A stretch of DNA of 64,000 bases, from assembly GCF_029227915.1 (NCBI RefSeq), contig NC_079885.1, positions 27,589,001 through 27,653,000 of the forward strand, written 5' to 3'. The position numbers and the translations under genes were made by a program. Source of the stretch: Hydractinia symbiolongicarpus (Eukaryota > Cnidaria > Hydrozoa > Anthoathecata > Hydractiniidae). Under the pieces are notes generated by a model. That model saw only the letters and a program-made list of their open reading frames with translations. It searched no databases and was not told where the DNA came from. The first letter of the stretch is position 1. Each line of letters begins with the position of its first letter. Of the stretch, positions 38,839-54,405 are shown one piece after another.

Positions 38839-41800
38839 ACTCGTACCAACATGTATTTAGCGATAGTAATCGCATATTACTAGGTTCCATCGCTTTTAAC
38901 AATGAAACGTTTGACTGTGGGACATAATTGAACTGATTTTGGACTTTGACCTTATAAATGTGATAAATGAGACAATTGGACACCAAGATATAACATTCTT
39001 CTTAATATGACGCCGGAACTCAGCGATTACACTGGGCGCTGTGGTAGCATTTTATTAAAAAATTAAGATAAATAAGTCATTTTTTACTGTAGGACCAATC
39101 CTAGCCGTTAGTTCGCGCTGAAGAAATAGCGACAGTTTCAAAAACTACATTTCATTGACTTTCTAACGGTATCAATCCGCTTCAGTTACAACAGTTGCGT
39201 CACATACTCGTAACAACATGTATTTAGCGATAGTATTCGCATATTACTAGGTTCCATCGCTTTTAACAGTGAAACGTTTGACTGTGGGACTTAATTGAAC
39301 TGATTTTGGACTTTGACCTTATAAATGCGGTAAATGAGCCAGTTTGACTATAAGAAATAACATCCTTCTTAATTTCACATGATTGCTGGAATTCAGCGAT
39401 TACACTGGGCGCTGTAGTAGCACTTTATTAAAAAATTAAGATAAATAAGTCATTTTTTAGTATAGGACAAATTCTAGCCGTTACTTCGTGCTGAAGAAAT
39501 AGCGACAGTTTCAAAAACTACATTTCATTGACTTTTTAACGGTATAAATCCGCTTCAGTTACAACAGTTGCGTCATATATTCGTACCAACATGTATTTAG
39601 CGATATTCTTCTGATATTACTAGGTTGCATCGCTTTTAACAGGGAAACGATTGACTGCGGGACTTAATTGAACTAACTTTGGACTGTGACCAGATAAATG
39701 TGATGAATGAGACAATTGGACACCAAGAAATAACATTCTTCTAAATTTGACGTGATTGCCGGAACTCAGAGAATACATTGGTCGCTGTGGTGGCGCTTCA
39801 TTTAAAAATTTAGATAAATAAGTCATTCTTTACTGTGGTACCAATCCTAGCCGTTATCGCGCGCTGAAAAAATAGCGACAGTTTCAAAAACTACATTTCA
39901 TTGACTTTCTAACCGTATCAATCCGCTTCAGTTACAACAGTTGCGTCACATACTCGTACCAACATGTATTTAGCGATAGTAATCGCATATTACTAGGTTC
40001 CATTGCTTTTAACAATGAAACGTTTGACTGTGGGACATAATTGAACTGATTTTGGACTTTGACCTTATAAATGTGATAAATGAGACAATTGGACACCAAG
40101 ATATAACATTCTTCTTAATATGACTCCGGAACTCAGCGATTACACTGGGCGCTGTGGTAGCATTTTATTAAAAAATTAAGAGAAATAAGACATTTTTTAC
40201 TGTTGGACCAATTCTAGCCGTTACTTCGTGCTGAAGAAATAGCGACAGTTTCAAAAACTACATTTCATTGACTTTCTAACGGTGTTAGTCCGTTTGAGTT
40301 ACAACGGTTGGTTCACATATTCGTAGCAACATGTATATAGCGATATTCTTCTGATATTACTAGGTTGCATCGCTTTTAACAGGGAAACGATTGACTGCGG
40401 GACTTAATTGAACTAACTTTGGACTGTGACCAGATAAATGTGATAAATGAGACAATTGGACACCAAGAAATAAAATTCTTCTAAATTTGACGTGATTGCC
40501 GGAACTCAGAGATTATATTGGTCGCTGTGGTGGCGCTTCATTTAAAAATTTAGATAAATAAGTCATTCTTTACTGTGGGACCAATCCTAGCCGTTATCGC
40601 GCGCTGAAAAAATAGCGACAGTTTCAAAAACTACATTTCATTGACTTTCTAACGGTATCAATCCGCTTCAGTTACAACAGTTGCGTCACATACTCGTACC
40701 AACATGTATTTAGCGATAGTAATCGCAATTACTAGGTTCCATCGCTTGTAACAATGAAACATTTGACTGTGGGACATAATTGAACTGATTTTGGACTTTG
40801 ACCTTATAAATGTGATAAATGAGACAATTGGACACCAAGATATAACATTCTTCTTAATATGACGCCGGAACTCAGCGATTACACTGGGCGCTGTGGTAGC
40901 ATTTTATTAAAAAATTAAGATAAATAAGTCATTTTTTACTGTAGGACCAATCCTAGCCGTTAGTTCGCGCTGAAGAAATAGCGACAGTTTCAAAAACTAC
41001 ATTTCATTGACTTTCTAACGGTATCAATCCGCTTCAGTTACAACAGTTGCGTCACATATTCGTACCAACGTGTATTTAGCGATATTTTTTGATATTACTA
41101 AGTTGTATCGCTTTTAACAGTGAAACGATTGACTGTGGGACTTAATTGAACTAATTCTGGACTGTGACCTTATAAGTGTGATAAATGTGCCAATTGGACA
41201 CCAAGGAATAACATTCTTCTTAATTTCACATGATTGCTGGAACTCAGCGATTACACTGGGCGCTATGGTAGAACTTTATTAAAAAATTAAGATAAATAAG
41301 TCATTTTTTACTGTAGGACCAATCCTAGCCGTTAGTTCGCGCTGAAGAAATAGCGACAGTTTCAAAAACTACATTTCATTGACTTTTTGACGGCATCAAT
41401 CCGCTTCAGTTACAACAGTTGCGTCACATATTCGTACCAACATGTATTTAGCGATATTCTTCTGATATTACTAGGTTGCATCGCTTTTAACAGTGAAAAG
41501 ATTGACTGCGGGACTTAATTGAACTAACTTTGGACTGTGACCTGACAAATGTGATAAATGAGACAATTGGACACCAAGAAATAACATTCTTCTAAATTTG
41601 ACGTGATTGCCGGAACTCAGAGATTACATTTGTCGCTGTGGTGGCGCTTCATTTAAAAATTTAGATAAATAAGTCATTTTTTACTGTAGGACCAATCCTA
41701 GCCGTTATCGCGCGCTGAAGAAATAGCGACAGTTTCAAAAACTACATTTCATTGACTTTCTAACGGTATCAATCCGCTTCAGTTACAACAGTTGCGTCAC

Positions 41801-44800
41801 ATACTCGTACCAACATGTATTTAGCGATATTATTCGCATATTACTAGGTTCCATCGCTTTTAACAGTGAAACATTAGACTGTGGGACTTAATTGAACTGA
41901 TTTTAGACTTTGACCTTATAAATGCGGTAAATGAGCCAGTTTGACTAGAAGAAAGAACATCCTTCTTAATTTCACATGATTGCTGGAACTCAGCGATTAC
42001 ACTGGGCGCTGTGGTAGCAATTTATTAAAAAATTAAGATAAATAAGTCATTTTTTACTGTGGGACCAATCCCAGCCGTTATCGCGCGCTGAAGAAATAGC
42101 GACAGTTTCAAAAACTACATTTCATTGACTTTCTAACGGTATCAATCCGCTTCAGTTTCAACAGTTGCGTCACATACTCGTACCAACATGTATTCAGCGA
42201 TATTATTCGCATATTACTAGGTTCCATCGCTTTTAACAGTGAAACATTAGACTGTGGGACTTAATTGAACTGATTTTCGACTTTGACCTTATAAATGCGG
42301 TAAATGAGCCAGTTTGACTATAAGAAAGAACATCCTTCTTAATTTCACATGATTGCTGGAATTCAGCGATTACACTGGGCGCTGTGGTAGCAATTTATTA
42401 AAAAATTAGGATAAATAAGTCATTTTTTGCTGTAGGACCAATCCTAGCCGTTAGTTCGCGCTGAAGAAATAGCGACAGTTTCAAAAACTTCATTTCATTG
42501 ACTTTCTAACAGTGTCAATCCGTTTGAGTTACATTGGTTGCGTCACACATTCGTACCAACATGTATTTAGTGATTTTTTTCCGATATTACTATGTTGTAT
42601 CGCTTTTAACAGTGAAACGATTGACTGCGGGACTTAATTGAACTTACTTTGGACTGTGGCCTGATAAATGTGATGAATGAGACAATTGGACACCAAGAAA
42701 TAACATTCTTCTAAATTTGACGTGATTGCCGGAACTCAGAGATTACATTGGTCGCTGTGGTGGCGCTTCATTTAAAAATTTAGATAAATAAGTCATTCTT
42801 TACTGTGGGACGAATCTTAGTCGTTAGTTCGCGCTGAAGAAATAGCGACAGTTTCTAAAACTACATTTCATTGACTTTCTAACGGTATCAATCCGCTTCA
42901 GTTACAACAGTTGCGTCACATATTCGTACCAACATGTATTTAGCGATATTCTTCTCATATTACTAGGTTGCATCGCTTTTAACAGTGAAACGATTGACTG
43001 CAGGACTTAATTGAACTTACTTTGGACTGTGACCTGATCAATGTGATAAATGAGACAATTGGACACGAAGAAATAACATTCTTCTAAATTTGACGTGTTT
43101 GCCGAAACTCAGAGATTACATTGGTCGCTGTGGTGGCGCTTCATTTAAAAATTTAGATAAATAAGTCATTCTTTACTGTGGGACCAATCTTAGTCGTTAG
43201 TTCGCGCTGAAGAAATAGCGACAGTTTCTAAAACTACATTTCATTGACTTTCTAACGGTATCAATCCGCTTCAGTTACAACAGTTGCGTCACATATTCGT
43301 ACCAACATGTATTTAGCGATATTCTTCTCATATTACTAGGTTGCATCGCTTTTAACAGTGAAACGATTGACTGCAGGACTTAATTGAACTTACTTTGGAC
43401 TGTGACCTGATAAATGTGATAAATGAGACAATTGGACACCAAGAAATAACATTCTTCTAAATTTGACGTGATTGCCGGAACTCAGAGATTACATTGGTCG
43501 CTGTGGTAGCGCTTCATTTGAAAATTTAGATAAATTAGTCATTCTTTACTGTGGGACCATTCCTATCCGTTATCGCGCGCTAAAGAAATAGCGACAGTTT
43601 CAAAAACTACATTTCATTGACTTTCTAACGGTATCAATCCGCTTCAGTTACAACAGTTGCGTCACATACTCGTACCAACATGTATTTAGCGATAGTATTC
43701 GCATATTACTAGGTTCCATCGCTTTTAACAGTGAAACGTTTGACTGTGGGACTTAATTGAACTGATTTTGGACTTTGACCTTATAAATGCGGTAAATGAG
43801 CCAGTTTGACTATAAGAAATAACATCCTTCTTAATTTCACATGATTGCTGGAACTCAGCGATTACACTGGGCGCTGTGGTGGCACTTTATTAAAAAATTA
43901 AGATAAATAAGTCATTTTTTACTGTAGGACTAATCCTAGCCGTTAGTTCGCGCTGAAGAAATAGCGACAGTTTCAAAAACTACATTTCATTGACTTTTTA
44001 ACGGCATCAATCCGCTTCAGTTACAACAGTTGCGTCACATACTCGTACCAACATGTATTTAGCGATATTATTCGCATATTACTAGGTTCCATCGCTTTTA
44101 ACAGTGAAACATTAGACTGTGGGACTTAATTGCACTGATTTTCGACTTTGACCTTATAAATGCGGTAAATGAGCCAGTTTGACTAGAAGAAAGAACATCC
44201 TTCTTAATTTCACATGATTGCTGGAACTCAGCGATTACACTGGGCGCTGTGGTAGCAATGTATTAAAAAATTAAGATAAATAAGTCATTTTTTACTGTGG
44301 GACCAATCCCAGCCGTTATCGCGCGCTGAAGAAATAGCGACAGTTTCAAAAACAACATTTCATTGACTTTCTAACGGTATCAATCCGCTTCAGTTACAAC
44401 AGTTGCGTCACATACTCGTACCAACATGTATTTAGCGATATTATTTGCATATTACTAGGTTCCATCGCTTTTAACAGTGAAACATTAGACTGTGGGACTT
44501 AATTGAACTGATTTTCGACTTTGACCTTATAAATGCGGTAAATGAGCCAGTTTGACTATAAGAAAAAACATCCTTCTTAATTTCACATGATTGCTGGAAT
44601 TTAGCGATTACACTGGGCGCTGTGGTAGCAATTTATTAAAAAATTAGGACAAATAAGTCATTTTTTGCTGTAGGACCAATCCTAGCCGTTAGTTCGCGCT
44701 GAAGAAATAGCGACAGTTTCAAAAACTTCATTTCATTGACTTTCTAACAGTGTCAATCCGTTTGAGTTACATTGGTTGCGTCACACATACGTACCAACAT

Positions 44801-46581
44801 GTATTTAGTGATTTTTTTCCGATATTACTATGTTGTATCGCTTTTAACAGTGAAACGATTGACTGCGGGACTTAATTGAACTTACTTTGGACTGTGACCT
44901 GATAAATGTGATAAATGAGACAATTGGACACCAAGAAATAACATTCTTCTAAATTTGACGTGATTGCCGGAACTCAGAGATTACATTGGTCGCTGTGGTG
45001 GCGCTTCATTTAAAAATTTAGATAAATAAGTCATTCTTTACTGTGGGACCAATCTTAGTCGTTAGTTCGCGCTGAAGAAATAGCGACAGTTTCTAAAACT
45101 ACATTTCATTGACTTTCTAACGGTATCAATCCGCTTCAGTTACAACAGTTGCGTCACATATTCGTACCAACATGTATTTAGCGATATTCTTCTCATATTA
45201 CTAGGTTGCATCGCTTTTAACAGTGAAACGATTGACTGCAGGACTTAATTGAACTTACTTTGGACTGTGACCTGATAAATGTGATAAATGAGACAATTGG
45301 ACACCAAGAAATAACATTCTTCTAAATTTGACGTGATTGCCGGAACTCAGAGATTACATTGGTCGCTGTGGTGGCGCTTCATTTAAAAATTTAGATAAAT
45401 AAGTCATTCTTTACTGTGTGACCAATCCTAGCCGTTATCGCGCGCTGAAGAAATAGCGACAGTTTCAAAAACTACATTTCATTGACTTTCTAACGGTATC
45501 AATCCGCTTCAGTTACAACAGTTGCGTCACATACTCGTACCAACATGTATTTAGCGATATTATTCGCATATTACTAGGTTCCATCGCTTTTAACAGTGAA
45601 ACATTAGACTGTGGGACTTAATTGAACTGATTTTCGACTTTGACCTTATAAATGCGGTAAATGAGCCAGTTTGACTAGAAGAAAGAACATCCTTCTTAAT
45701 TTCACATGATTGCTGGAACTCAGCGATTACACTGGGCGCTGTGGTAGCAATTTATTAAAAAATTAGGAAAAATAAGTCATTTTTTACTGTGGGACCAATC
45801 CCAGCCGTTATCGCGCGCTGAAGAAATAGCGACAGTTTCAAAAACTACATTTCATTGACTTTCTAACGGTATCAATCCGCTTCAGTTACAACAGTTGCGT
45901 CACATACTCGTACCAACATGTATTTAGCGATATTATTCGCATATTACTAGGTTCCATCGCTTTTAACAGTGAAACATTAGACTGTGGGACTTAATTGAAC
46001 TGATTTTCGACTTTGACCTTATAAATGCGGTAAATGAGCCAGTTTGACTATAAGAAAGAACATCCTTCTTAATTTCACATGATTGCTGGAATTCAGCGAT
46101 TACACTGGGCGCTGTGGTGGCAATTTATTAAAAAATTAGGATAAATAAGTCATTTTTTGCTGTAGGACCAATCCTAGCCGTTAGTTCGCGCTGAAGAAAT
46201 AGCGACAGTTTCAAAAATTTCATTTCATTGACTTTCTAACAGTGTCAATCCGTTTGAGTTACATTGGTTGCGTCACACATTCGTACCAACATGTATTTAG
46301 TGATTTTTTTCCGATATTACTATGTTGTATCGCTTTTAACAGTGAAACGATTGACTGCGGGACTTAATTGAACTTACTTTGGACTGTGACCTGATAAATG
46401 TGATAAATGAGACAATTGGACACCAAGAAATAACATTCTTCTAAATTTGACGTGATTACCGGAACTCAGAGATTACATTGGTCGCTGTGGTAGCGCTTCA
46501 TTTGAAAATTTAGATAAATTAGTCATTCTTTACTGTGGGACCATTCCTATCCGTTATTGCGCGCTGAAGAAATAGCGACAG

Positions 46582-49191
46582 TTTCAAAAACTGCATTTCA
46601 TTGACTTTCTAACGGTATCAATCCGCTTCAGTTACAACAGTTGCGTCACATACTCGTACCAACATGTATTTAGCGATAGTATTCGCATATTACTAGGTTC
46701 CATCGCTTTTAACAGTGAAACGTTTGACTGTGGGACTTAATTGAACTAACTTTGGACTGTGACCTGACAAATGTGATAAATGAGACAATTGGACACCAAG
46801 AAATAACATTCTTCTAAATTTGACGTGATTGCCGGAACTCAGAGATTACATTGGTCGCTGTGGTGGCGCTTCATTTAAAAATTTAGATAAATAAGTCATT
46901 CTTTACTGTGTGACCAATCCTAGCCGTTATCGCGCGCTGAAGAAATAGCGACAGTTTCAAAAACTACATTTCATTGACTTTCTAACAGTGTCAATCCGTT
47001 TGAGTTACATTGGTTGCGTCACACATTCGTACCAACATGTATTTAGTGATTTTTTTCCGATATTACTATGTTGTATCGCTTTTAACAGTGAAACGATTGA
47101 CTGCGGGACTTAATTGAACTTACTTTGGACTGTGACCTGATAAATGTGATAAATGAGACAATTGGACACCAAGAAATAACATTCTTCTAAATTTGACGTG
47201 ATTGCCGGAACTCAGAGATTACATTGGTCGCTGTGGTGGCGCTTCATTTAAAAATTTAGATAAATAAGTCATTCTTTACTGTGGGACCAATCTTAGTCGT
47301 TAGTTCGCGCTGAAGAAATAGCGACAGTTTCTAAAACTACATTTCATTGACTTTCTAACGGTATCAATCCGCTTCAGTTACAACAGTTGCGTCACATATT
47401 CGTACCAACATGTATTTAGCGATATTCTTCTCATATTACTAGGTTGCATCGCTTTTAACAGTGAAACGATTGACTGCAGGACTTAATTGAACTTACTTTG
47501 GACTGTGACCTGATAAATGTGATAAATGAGACAATTGGACACCAAGAAATAACATTCTTCTAAATTTGACGTGATTGCCGGAACTCAGAGATTACATTGG
47601 TCGCTGTGGTGGCGCTTCATTTAAAAATTTAGATAAATAAGTCATTCTTTACTGTGGGACCAATCTTAGTCGTTAGTTCGCGCTGAAGAAATAGCGACAG
47701 TTTCTAAAACTACATTTTATTGACTTTCTAACGGTATCAATCCGCTTCAGTTACAACAGTTGCGTCACATATTCGTACCAACATGTATTTAGCGATATTC
47801 TTCTCATATTACTAGGTTGCATCGCTTTTAACAGTGAAACGATTGACTGCAGGACATAATTGAACTTACTTTGGACTGTGACCTGATAAATGTGATAAAT
47901 GAGACAATTGGACACCAAGAAATAACATTCTTTTAAATTTGACGTGATTGCCGGAACTCAGAGATTACATTGGTCGCTGTGGTAGCGCTTCATTTGAAAA
48001 TTTAGATAAATTAGTCATTCTTTACTGTGGGACCATTCCTATCCGTTATCGCGCGCTGAAGAAATAGCGACAGTTTCAAAAACTACATTTCATTGACTTT
48101 CTAACGGTATCAATCCGCTTCAGTTACAACAGTTGCGTCACATACTCGTACCAACATGTATTTAGCGATAGTATTCGCATATTACTAGGTTCCATCGCTT
48201 TTTACAGTGAAACGTTTGACTGTGGGACTTAATTGAACTGATTTTGGACTTTGACCTTATAAATGCGGTAAATGAGCCAGTTTGACTATAAGAAATAACA
48301 TCCTTCTTAATTTCACATGATTGCTGGAACTCAGCGAATACACTGGGCGCTGTGGTGGCACTTTATTAAAAAATTAAGATAAATAAGTCATTTTTTACTG
48401 TAGGACTAATCCTAGCCGTTAGTTCGCGCAGAAGAAATAGCGACAGTTTCAAAAACTACATTTCATTGACTTTCTAACGGTATCAATCCGTTTCAGTTAC
48501 AACAGTTGCGTCACATATTCGTACCAACATGTATTTAGCGATTTTTTTTGATATTACTAAGTTGTATCGCTTTTAACAGTGAAACGATTGACTGTGGGAC
48601 TTAATTGAACTAATTCTGGACTGTGACCTTATAAGTGTGATAAATGAGCCAATTGGACTCCAAGAAATAACATTCTTCTTAATTTCACATGATTGCTGGA
48701 ACTCAGCGATTACACTGGGCGCTGTGGTAGCACTTTATTAAAAAATTAAGATAAATAAGTCATTTTTTACTGTGGGACCATTCCTATCCGTTATCGCGCG
48801 CTGAAGAAATAGCGACAGTTTCAAAAACTACATTTCATTGACTTTCTAACGGTATCAATCCGCTTCAGTTACAACAGTTGCGTCACATATTCGTACCAAC
48901 ATGTATTTAGCGATATTCTTCTCATATTACTAGGTTGCATCGCTTTTAACAGTGAAACGATTGACTGCAGGACTTAATTGAACTTACTTTGGACTGTGAC
49001 CTGATAAATGTGATAAATGAGACAATTGGACACCGAGAAATAACATTCTTCTAAATTTGACGTGATTGCCGGAACTCAGAGATTACATTGGTCGCTGTGG
49101 TAGCGCTTCATTTGAAAATTTAGATAAATTAGTCATTCTTTACTGTGGGACCATTCCTATCCGTTATCGCGCGCTGAAGAAATAGCGACAG
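46582..49191. repeat. Nine-mer HOR variant: seven monomers, a d e f g h i
   Basis: Unit of 2610 bp lacking b and c. The junction is visible at about 46965-46990: after the gtgtgacc end of a, the next monomer starts as after an a (aactacatttc) and then turns into d (taacagtgtcaatccg). The b-c pair of 746 bp was therefore lost by exchange within the first 30 bases of a monomer. Confidence 0.85.
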
Positions 49192-52100
49192 TTTCAAAAA
49201 CTGCATTTCATTGACTTTCTAACGGTATCAATCCGCTTCAGTTACAACAGTTGCGTCACATACTCGTACCAACATGTATTTAGCGATAGTATTCGCATAT
49301 TACTAGGTTCCATCGCTTTTAACAGTGAAACGTTTGACTGTGGGACTTAATTGAACTAACTTTGGACTGTGACCTGACAAATGTGATAAATGAGACAATT
49401 GGACACCAAGAAATAACATTCTTCTAAATTTGACGTGATTGCCGGAACTCAGAGATTACATTGGTCGCTGTGGTGGCGCTTCATTTAAAAATTTAGATAA
49501 ATAAGTCATTCTTTACTGTGTGACCAATCCTAGCCGTTATCGCGCGCTGAAGAAATAGCGACAGTTTCAAAAACTACATTTCATTGACTTTCTAACGGTA
49601 TCAATCCGCTTCAGTTACAACAGTTGCGTCACATACTCGTACCAACATGTATTTAGCGATATTATTCGCATATTACTAGGTTCCATCGCTTTTAACAGTG
49701 AAACATTAGACTGTGGGACTTAATTGAACTGATTTTCGACTTTGACCTTATAAATGCGGTAAATGAGCCAGTTTGACTAGAAGAAAGAACATCCTTCTTA
49801 ATTTCACATGATTGCTGGAACTCAGCGATTACACTGGGCGCTGTTGTAGCAATTTATTAAAAAATTAAGATAAATAAGTCATTTTTTACTGTGGGACCAA
49901 TCCCAGCCGTTATTGCGCGCTGAAGAAATAGCGACAGTTTCAAAAACTACATTTCATTGACTTTCTAACGGTATCAATCCGCTTCAGTTACAACAGTTGC
50001 GTCACATACTCGTACCAACATGTATTTAGCGATATTATTCGCATATTACTAGGTTCCATCGCTTTTAACAGTGAAACATTAGACTGTGGGACTTAATTGA
50101 ACTGATTTTCGACTTTGACCTTATAAATGCGGTAAATGAGCCAGTTTGACTATAAGAAAGAACATCCTTCTTAATTTCACATGATTGCTGGAATTCAGCG
50201 ATTACACTGGGCGCTGTGGTAGCAATTTATTAAAAAATTAGGATAAATAAGTCATTTTTTGCTGTAGGACCAATCCTAGCCGTTAGTTTGCGCTGAAGAA
50301 ATAGCGACAGTTTCAAAAACTTCATTTCATTGACTTTCTAACAGTGTCAATCCGCTTCAGTTACAACAGTTGCGTCACATACTCGTACCAACATGTATTT
50401 AGCGATATTATTCGCATATTACAAGGTTCCATCGCTTTTAACAGTGAAACATTAGACTGTGGGACTTAATTGAACTGACTTTCGACTTTGACCTTATAAA
50501 TGCGGTAAATGAGCCAGTTTGACTAGAAGAAAGAACATCCTTCTTAATTTCACATGATTGCTGGAACTCAGCGATTACACTGGGCGCTGTGGTAGCAATT
50601 TATTAAAAAATTAAGATAAATAAGTCATTTTTTACTGTGGGACCAATCCCAGCCGTTATTGCGCGCTGAAGAAATAGCGACAGTTTCAAAAACTACATTT
50701 CATTGACTTTCTAACGGTATCAATCCGCTTCAGTTACAACAGTTGCGTCACATACTCGTACCAACATGTATTTAGCGATATTATTCGCATATTACTAGGT
50801 TCCATCGCTTTTAACAGTGAAACATTAGACTGTGGGACTTAATTGAACTGATTTTCGACTTTGACCTTATAAATGCGGTAAATGAGCCAGTTTGACTATA
50901 AGAAAGAACATCCTTCTTAATTTCACATGATTGCTGGAATTCAGCGATTACACTGGGCGCTGTGGTAGCAATTTATTAAAAAATTAGGATAAATAAGTCA
51001 TTTTTTGCTGTAGGACCAATCCTAGCCGTTAGTTCGCGCTGAAGAAATAGCGACAGTTTCAAAAACTTCATTTCATTGACTTTCTAACAGTGTCAATCCG
51101 TTTGAGTTACATTGGTTGTGTCACACATTCGTACCAACATGTATTTAGTGATTTTTTTCCGATATTACTATGTTGTATCGCTTTTAACAGTGAAACGATT
51201 GACTGCGGGACTTAATTGAACTTACTTTGGACTGTGACCTGATAAATGTGATAAATGAGACAATTGGACACCAAGAAATAACATTCTTCTAAATTTGACG
51301 TGATTGCCGGAACTCAGAGATTACATTGGTCGCTGTGGTGGCGCTTCATTTAAAAATTTAGATAAATAAGTCATTCTTTACTGTGGGACCAACCTTAGTC
51401 GTTAGTTCGCGCTGAAGAAATAGCGACAGTTTCTAAAACTACATTTCATTGACTTTCTAACGGTATCAATCCGCTTCAGTTACAACAGTTGCGTCACATA
51501 TTCGTACCAACATGTATTTAGCGATATTCTTCTCATATTACTAGGTTGCACCGCTTTTAACAGTGAAACGATTGACTGCAGGACTTAATTGAACTTACTT
51601 TGGACTGTGACCTGATAAATGTGATAAATGAGACAATTGGACACCAAGAAATAACATTCTTCTAAATTTGACGTGATTGCCGGAACTCAGAGATTACATT
51701 GGTCGCTGTGGTGGCGCTTCATTTAAAAATTTAGATAAATAAGTCATTCTTTACTGTGGGACCAATCTTAGTCGTTAGTTCGCGCTGAAGAAATAGCGAC
51801 AGTTTCTAAAACTACATTTCATTGACTTTCTAACGGTATCAATCCGCTTCAGTTACAACAGTTGCGTCACATATTCGTACCAACATGTATTTAGCGATAT
51901 TCTTCTCATATTACTAGGTTGCATCGCTTTTAACAGTGAAACGATTGACTGCAGGACTTAATTGAACTTACTTTGGACTGTGACCTGATAAATGTGATAA
52001 ATGAGACAATTGGACACCAAGAAATAACATTCTTCTAAATTTGACGTGATTGCCGGAACTCAGAGATTACATTGGTCGCTGTGGTAGCGCTTCATTTGAA

Positions 52101-54405
52101 AATTTAGATAAATTAGTCATTCTTTACTGTGGGACCATTCCTATCCGTTATCGCGCGCTGAAGAAATAGCGACAGTTTCAAAAACTACATTTCATTGACT
52201 TTCTAACGGTATCAATCCGCTTCAGTTACAACAGTTGCGTCACATACTCGTACCAACATGTATTTAGCGATAGTATTCGCATATTACTAGGTTCCATCGC
52301 TTTTAACAGTGAAATGTTTGACTGTGGGACTTAATTGAACTGATTTTGGACTTTGACCTTATAAATGCGGTAAATGAGCCAGTTTGACTATAAGAAATAA
52401 CATCCTTCTTAATTTCACATGATTGCTGGAACTCAGCGATTACACTGGGCGCTGTGGTGGCACTTTATTAAAAAATTAAGATAAATAAGTCATTTTTTAC
52501 TGTAAGACTAATCCTAGCCGTTAGTTCGCGCAGAAGAAATAGCGACAGTTTCAAAAACTACATTTCATTGACTTTCTAACGGTATCAATCCGTTTCAGTT
52601 ACAACAGTTGCGTCACATATTCGTACCAACATGTATTTAGCGATATTTTTTGATATTACTAAGTTGTATCGCTTTTAACAGTGAAACGATTGACTGTGGG
52701 ACTTAATTGAACTAATTCTGGACTGTGACCTTATAAGTGTGATAAATGAGCCAATTGGACTCCAAGAAATAACATTCTTCTTAATTTCACATGATTGCTG
52801 GAACTTAGCGATTACACTGGGCGCTGTGGTAGCACTTTATTAAAAAATTAAGATAAATAAGTCATTTTTTACTGTGGGACCATTCCTATCCGTTATCGCG
52901 CGCTGAAGAAATAGCGACAGTTTCAAAAACTACATTTCATTGACTTTCTAACGGTATCAATCCGCTTCAGTTACAACAGTTGCGTCACATATTCGTACCA
53001 ACATGTATTTAGCGATATTCTTCTCATATTACTAGGTTGCATCGCTTTTAACAGTGAAACGATTGACTGCAGGACATAATTGAACTTACTTTGGACTGTG
53101 ACCTGATAAATGTGATAAATGAGACAATTGGACACCAAGAAATAACATTCTTTTAAATTTGACGTGATTGCCGGAACTCAGAGATTACATTGGTCGCTGT
53201 GGTAGCGCTTCATTTGAAAATTTAGATAAATTAGTCATTCTTTACTGTGGGACCATTCCTATCCGTTATCGCGCGCTGAAGAAATAGCGACAGTTTCAAA
53301 AACTACATTTCATTGACTTTCTAACGGTATCAATCCGCTTCAGTTACAACAGTTGCGTCACATACTCGTACCAACATGTATTTAGCGATAGTATTCGCAT
53401 ATTACTAGGTTCCATCGCTTTTTACAGTGAAACGTTTGACTGTGGGACTTAATTGAACTGATTTTGGACTTTGACCTTATAAATGCGGTAAATGAGCCAG
53501 TTTGACTATAAGAAATAACATCCTTCTTAATTTCACATGATTGCTGGAACTCAGCGATTACACTGGGCGCTGTGGTGGCACTTTATTAAAAAATTAAGAT
53601 AAATAAGTCATTTTTTACTGTAGGACAAATCCTAGCCGTTAGTTCGCGCAGAAGAAATAGCGACAGTTTCAAAAACTACATTTCATTGACTTTCTAACGG
53701 TATCAATCCGTTTCAGTTACAACAGTTGCGTCACATATTCGTACCAACATGTATTTAGCGATTTTTTTTGATATTACTAAGTTGCATCGCTTTTAACAGT
53801 GAAACGATTGACTGTGGGACTTAATTGAACTAATTCTGGACTGTGACCTTATAAGTGTGATAAATGAGCCAATTGGACTCCAAGAAATAACATTCTTCTT
53901 AATTTCACATGATTGCTGGAACTCAGCGATTACACTGGGCGCTGTGGTAGCACTTTATTAAAAAATTAAGATAAATAAGTCATTTTTTACTGTGGGACCA
54001 TTCCTATCCGTTATCGCGCGCTGAAGAAATAGCGACAGTTTCAAAAACTACATTTCATTGACTTTCTAACGGTATCAATCCGCTTCAGTTGTTGCGTCAC
54101 ATATTCGTACCAACATGTATTTAGCGATATTCTTCTCATATTACTAGGTTGCATCGCTTTTAACAGTGAAACGATTGACTGCAGGACTTAATTGAACTTA
54201 CTTTGGACTGTGACCTGATAAATGTGATAAATGAGACAATTGGACACCGAGAAATAACATTCTTCTAAATTTGACGTGATTGCCGGAACTCAGAGATTAC
54301 ATTGGTCGCTGTGGTAGCGCTTCATTTGAAAATTTAGATAAATTAGTCATTCTTTACTGTGGGACCATTCCTATCCGTTATCGCGCGCTGAAGAAATAGC
54401 GACAG
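49192..54405. repeat. Nine-mer HOR variant: fourteen monomers, bc and ghi doubled
   Basis: Unit of 5214 bp with order a b c b c d e f g h i g h i. The second b (starting 50311) begins with the aacttcatttc/taacagtgtc start of a d unit and then becomes b, which marks the exchange point. The second g-h-i starts at 53294 and follows an i unit (52921) with gacataattg and cttttaaatttg, marks shared with the unit at 47701. The segment from about 47750 to 50310 pairs with 52970 to 55520, fourteen monomers apart. The final i unit has a six-base loss (cttcagttgttgcg) near 54090. Confidence 0.85.

Larger units (their letters stand above)
34182..41000. repeat. HOR domain D: six-monomer unit of 2232 bp
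   Basis: The 367-bp subtype returns here in a form with aatatgacgccgg, a gcattttatt and a gtaacaac variant. Anchors of the marker unit are at 34384, 36616 and 38848, exactly 2232 bp apart, giving HOR copies at 34305-36536 and 36537-38768 and a partial third from 38769. A shorter three-monomer step (1113 bp) follows to 39961. The sixth monomer differs between copy 1 and copy 2 because of a local replacement (see 38379-38838). Near 40730 one unit has lost a base (atcgcaattac). The change to domain E is gradual around 41000, with the gatattttttgatatt unit. Confidence 0.85.

Noticed and set aside
39620-39826. Minus-strand open reading frame of 68 codons
   Set aside because: Also a satellite shadow in one variant monomer. 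Its reading frame overlaps the same monomer region as the other two and has no homology that I recognise, no start context and no conservation in sister units.
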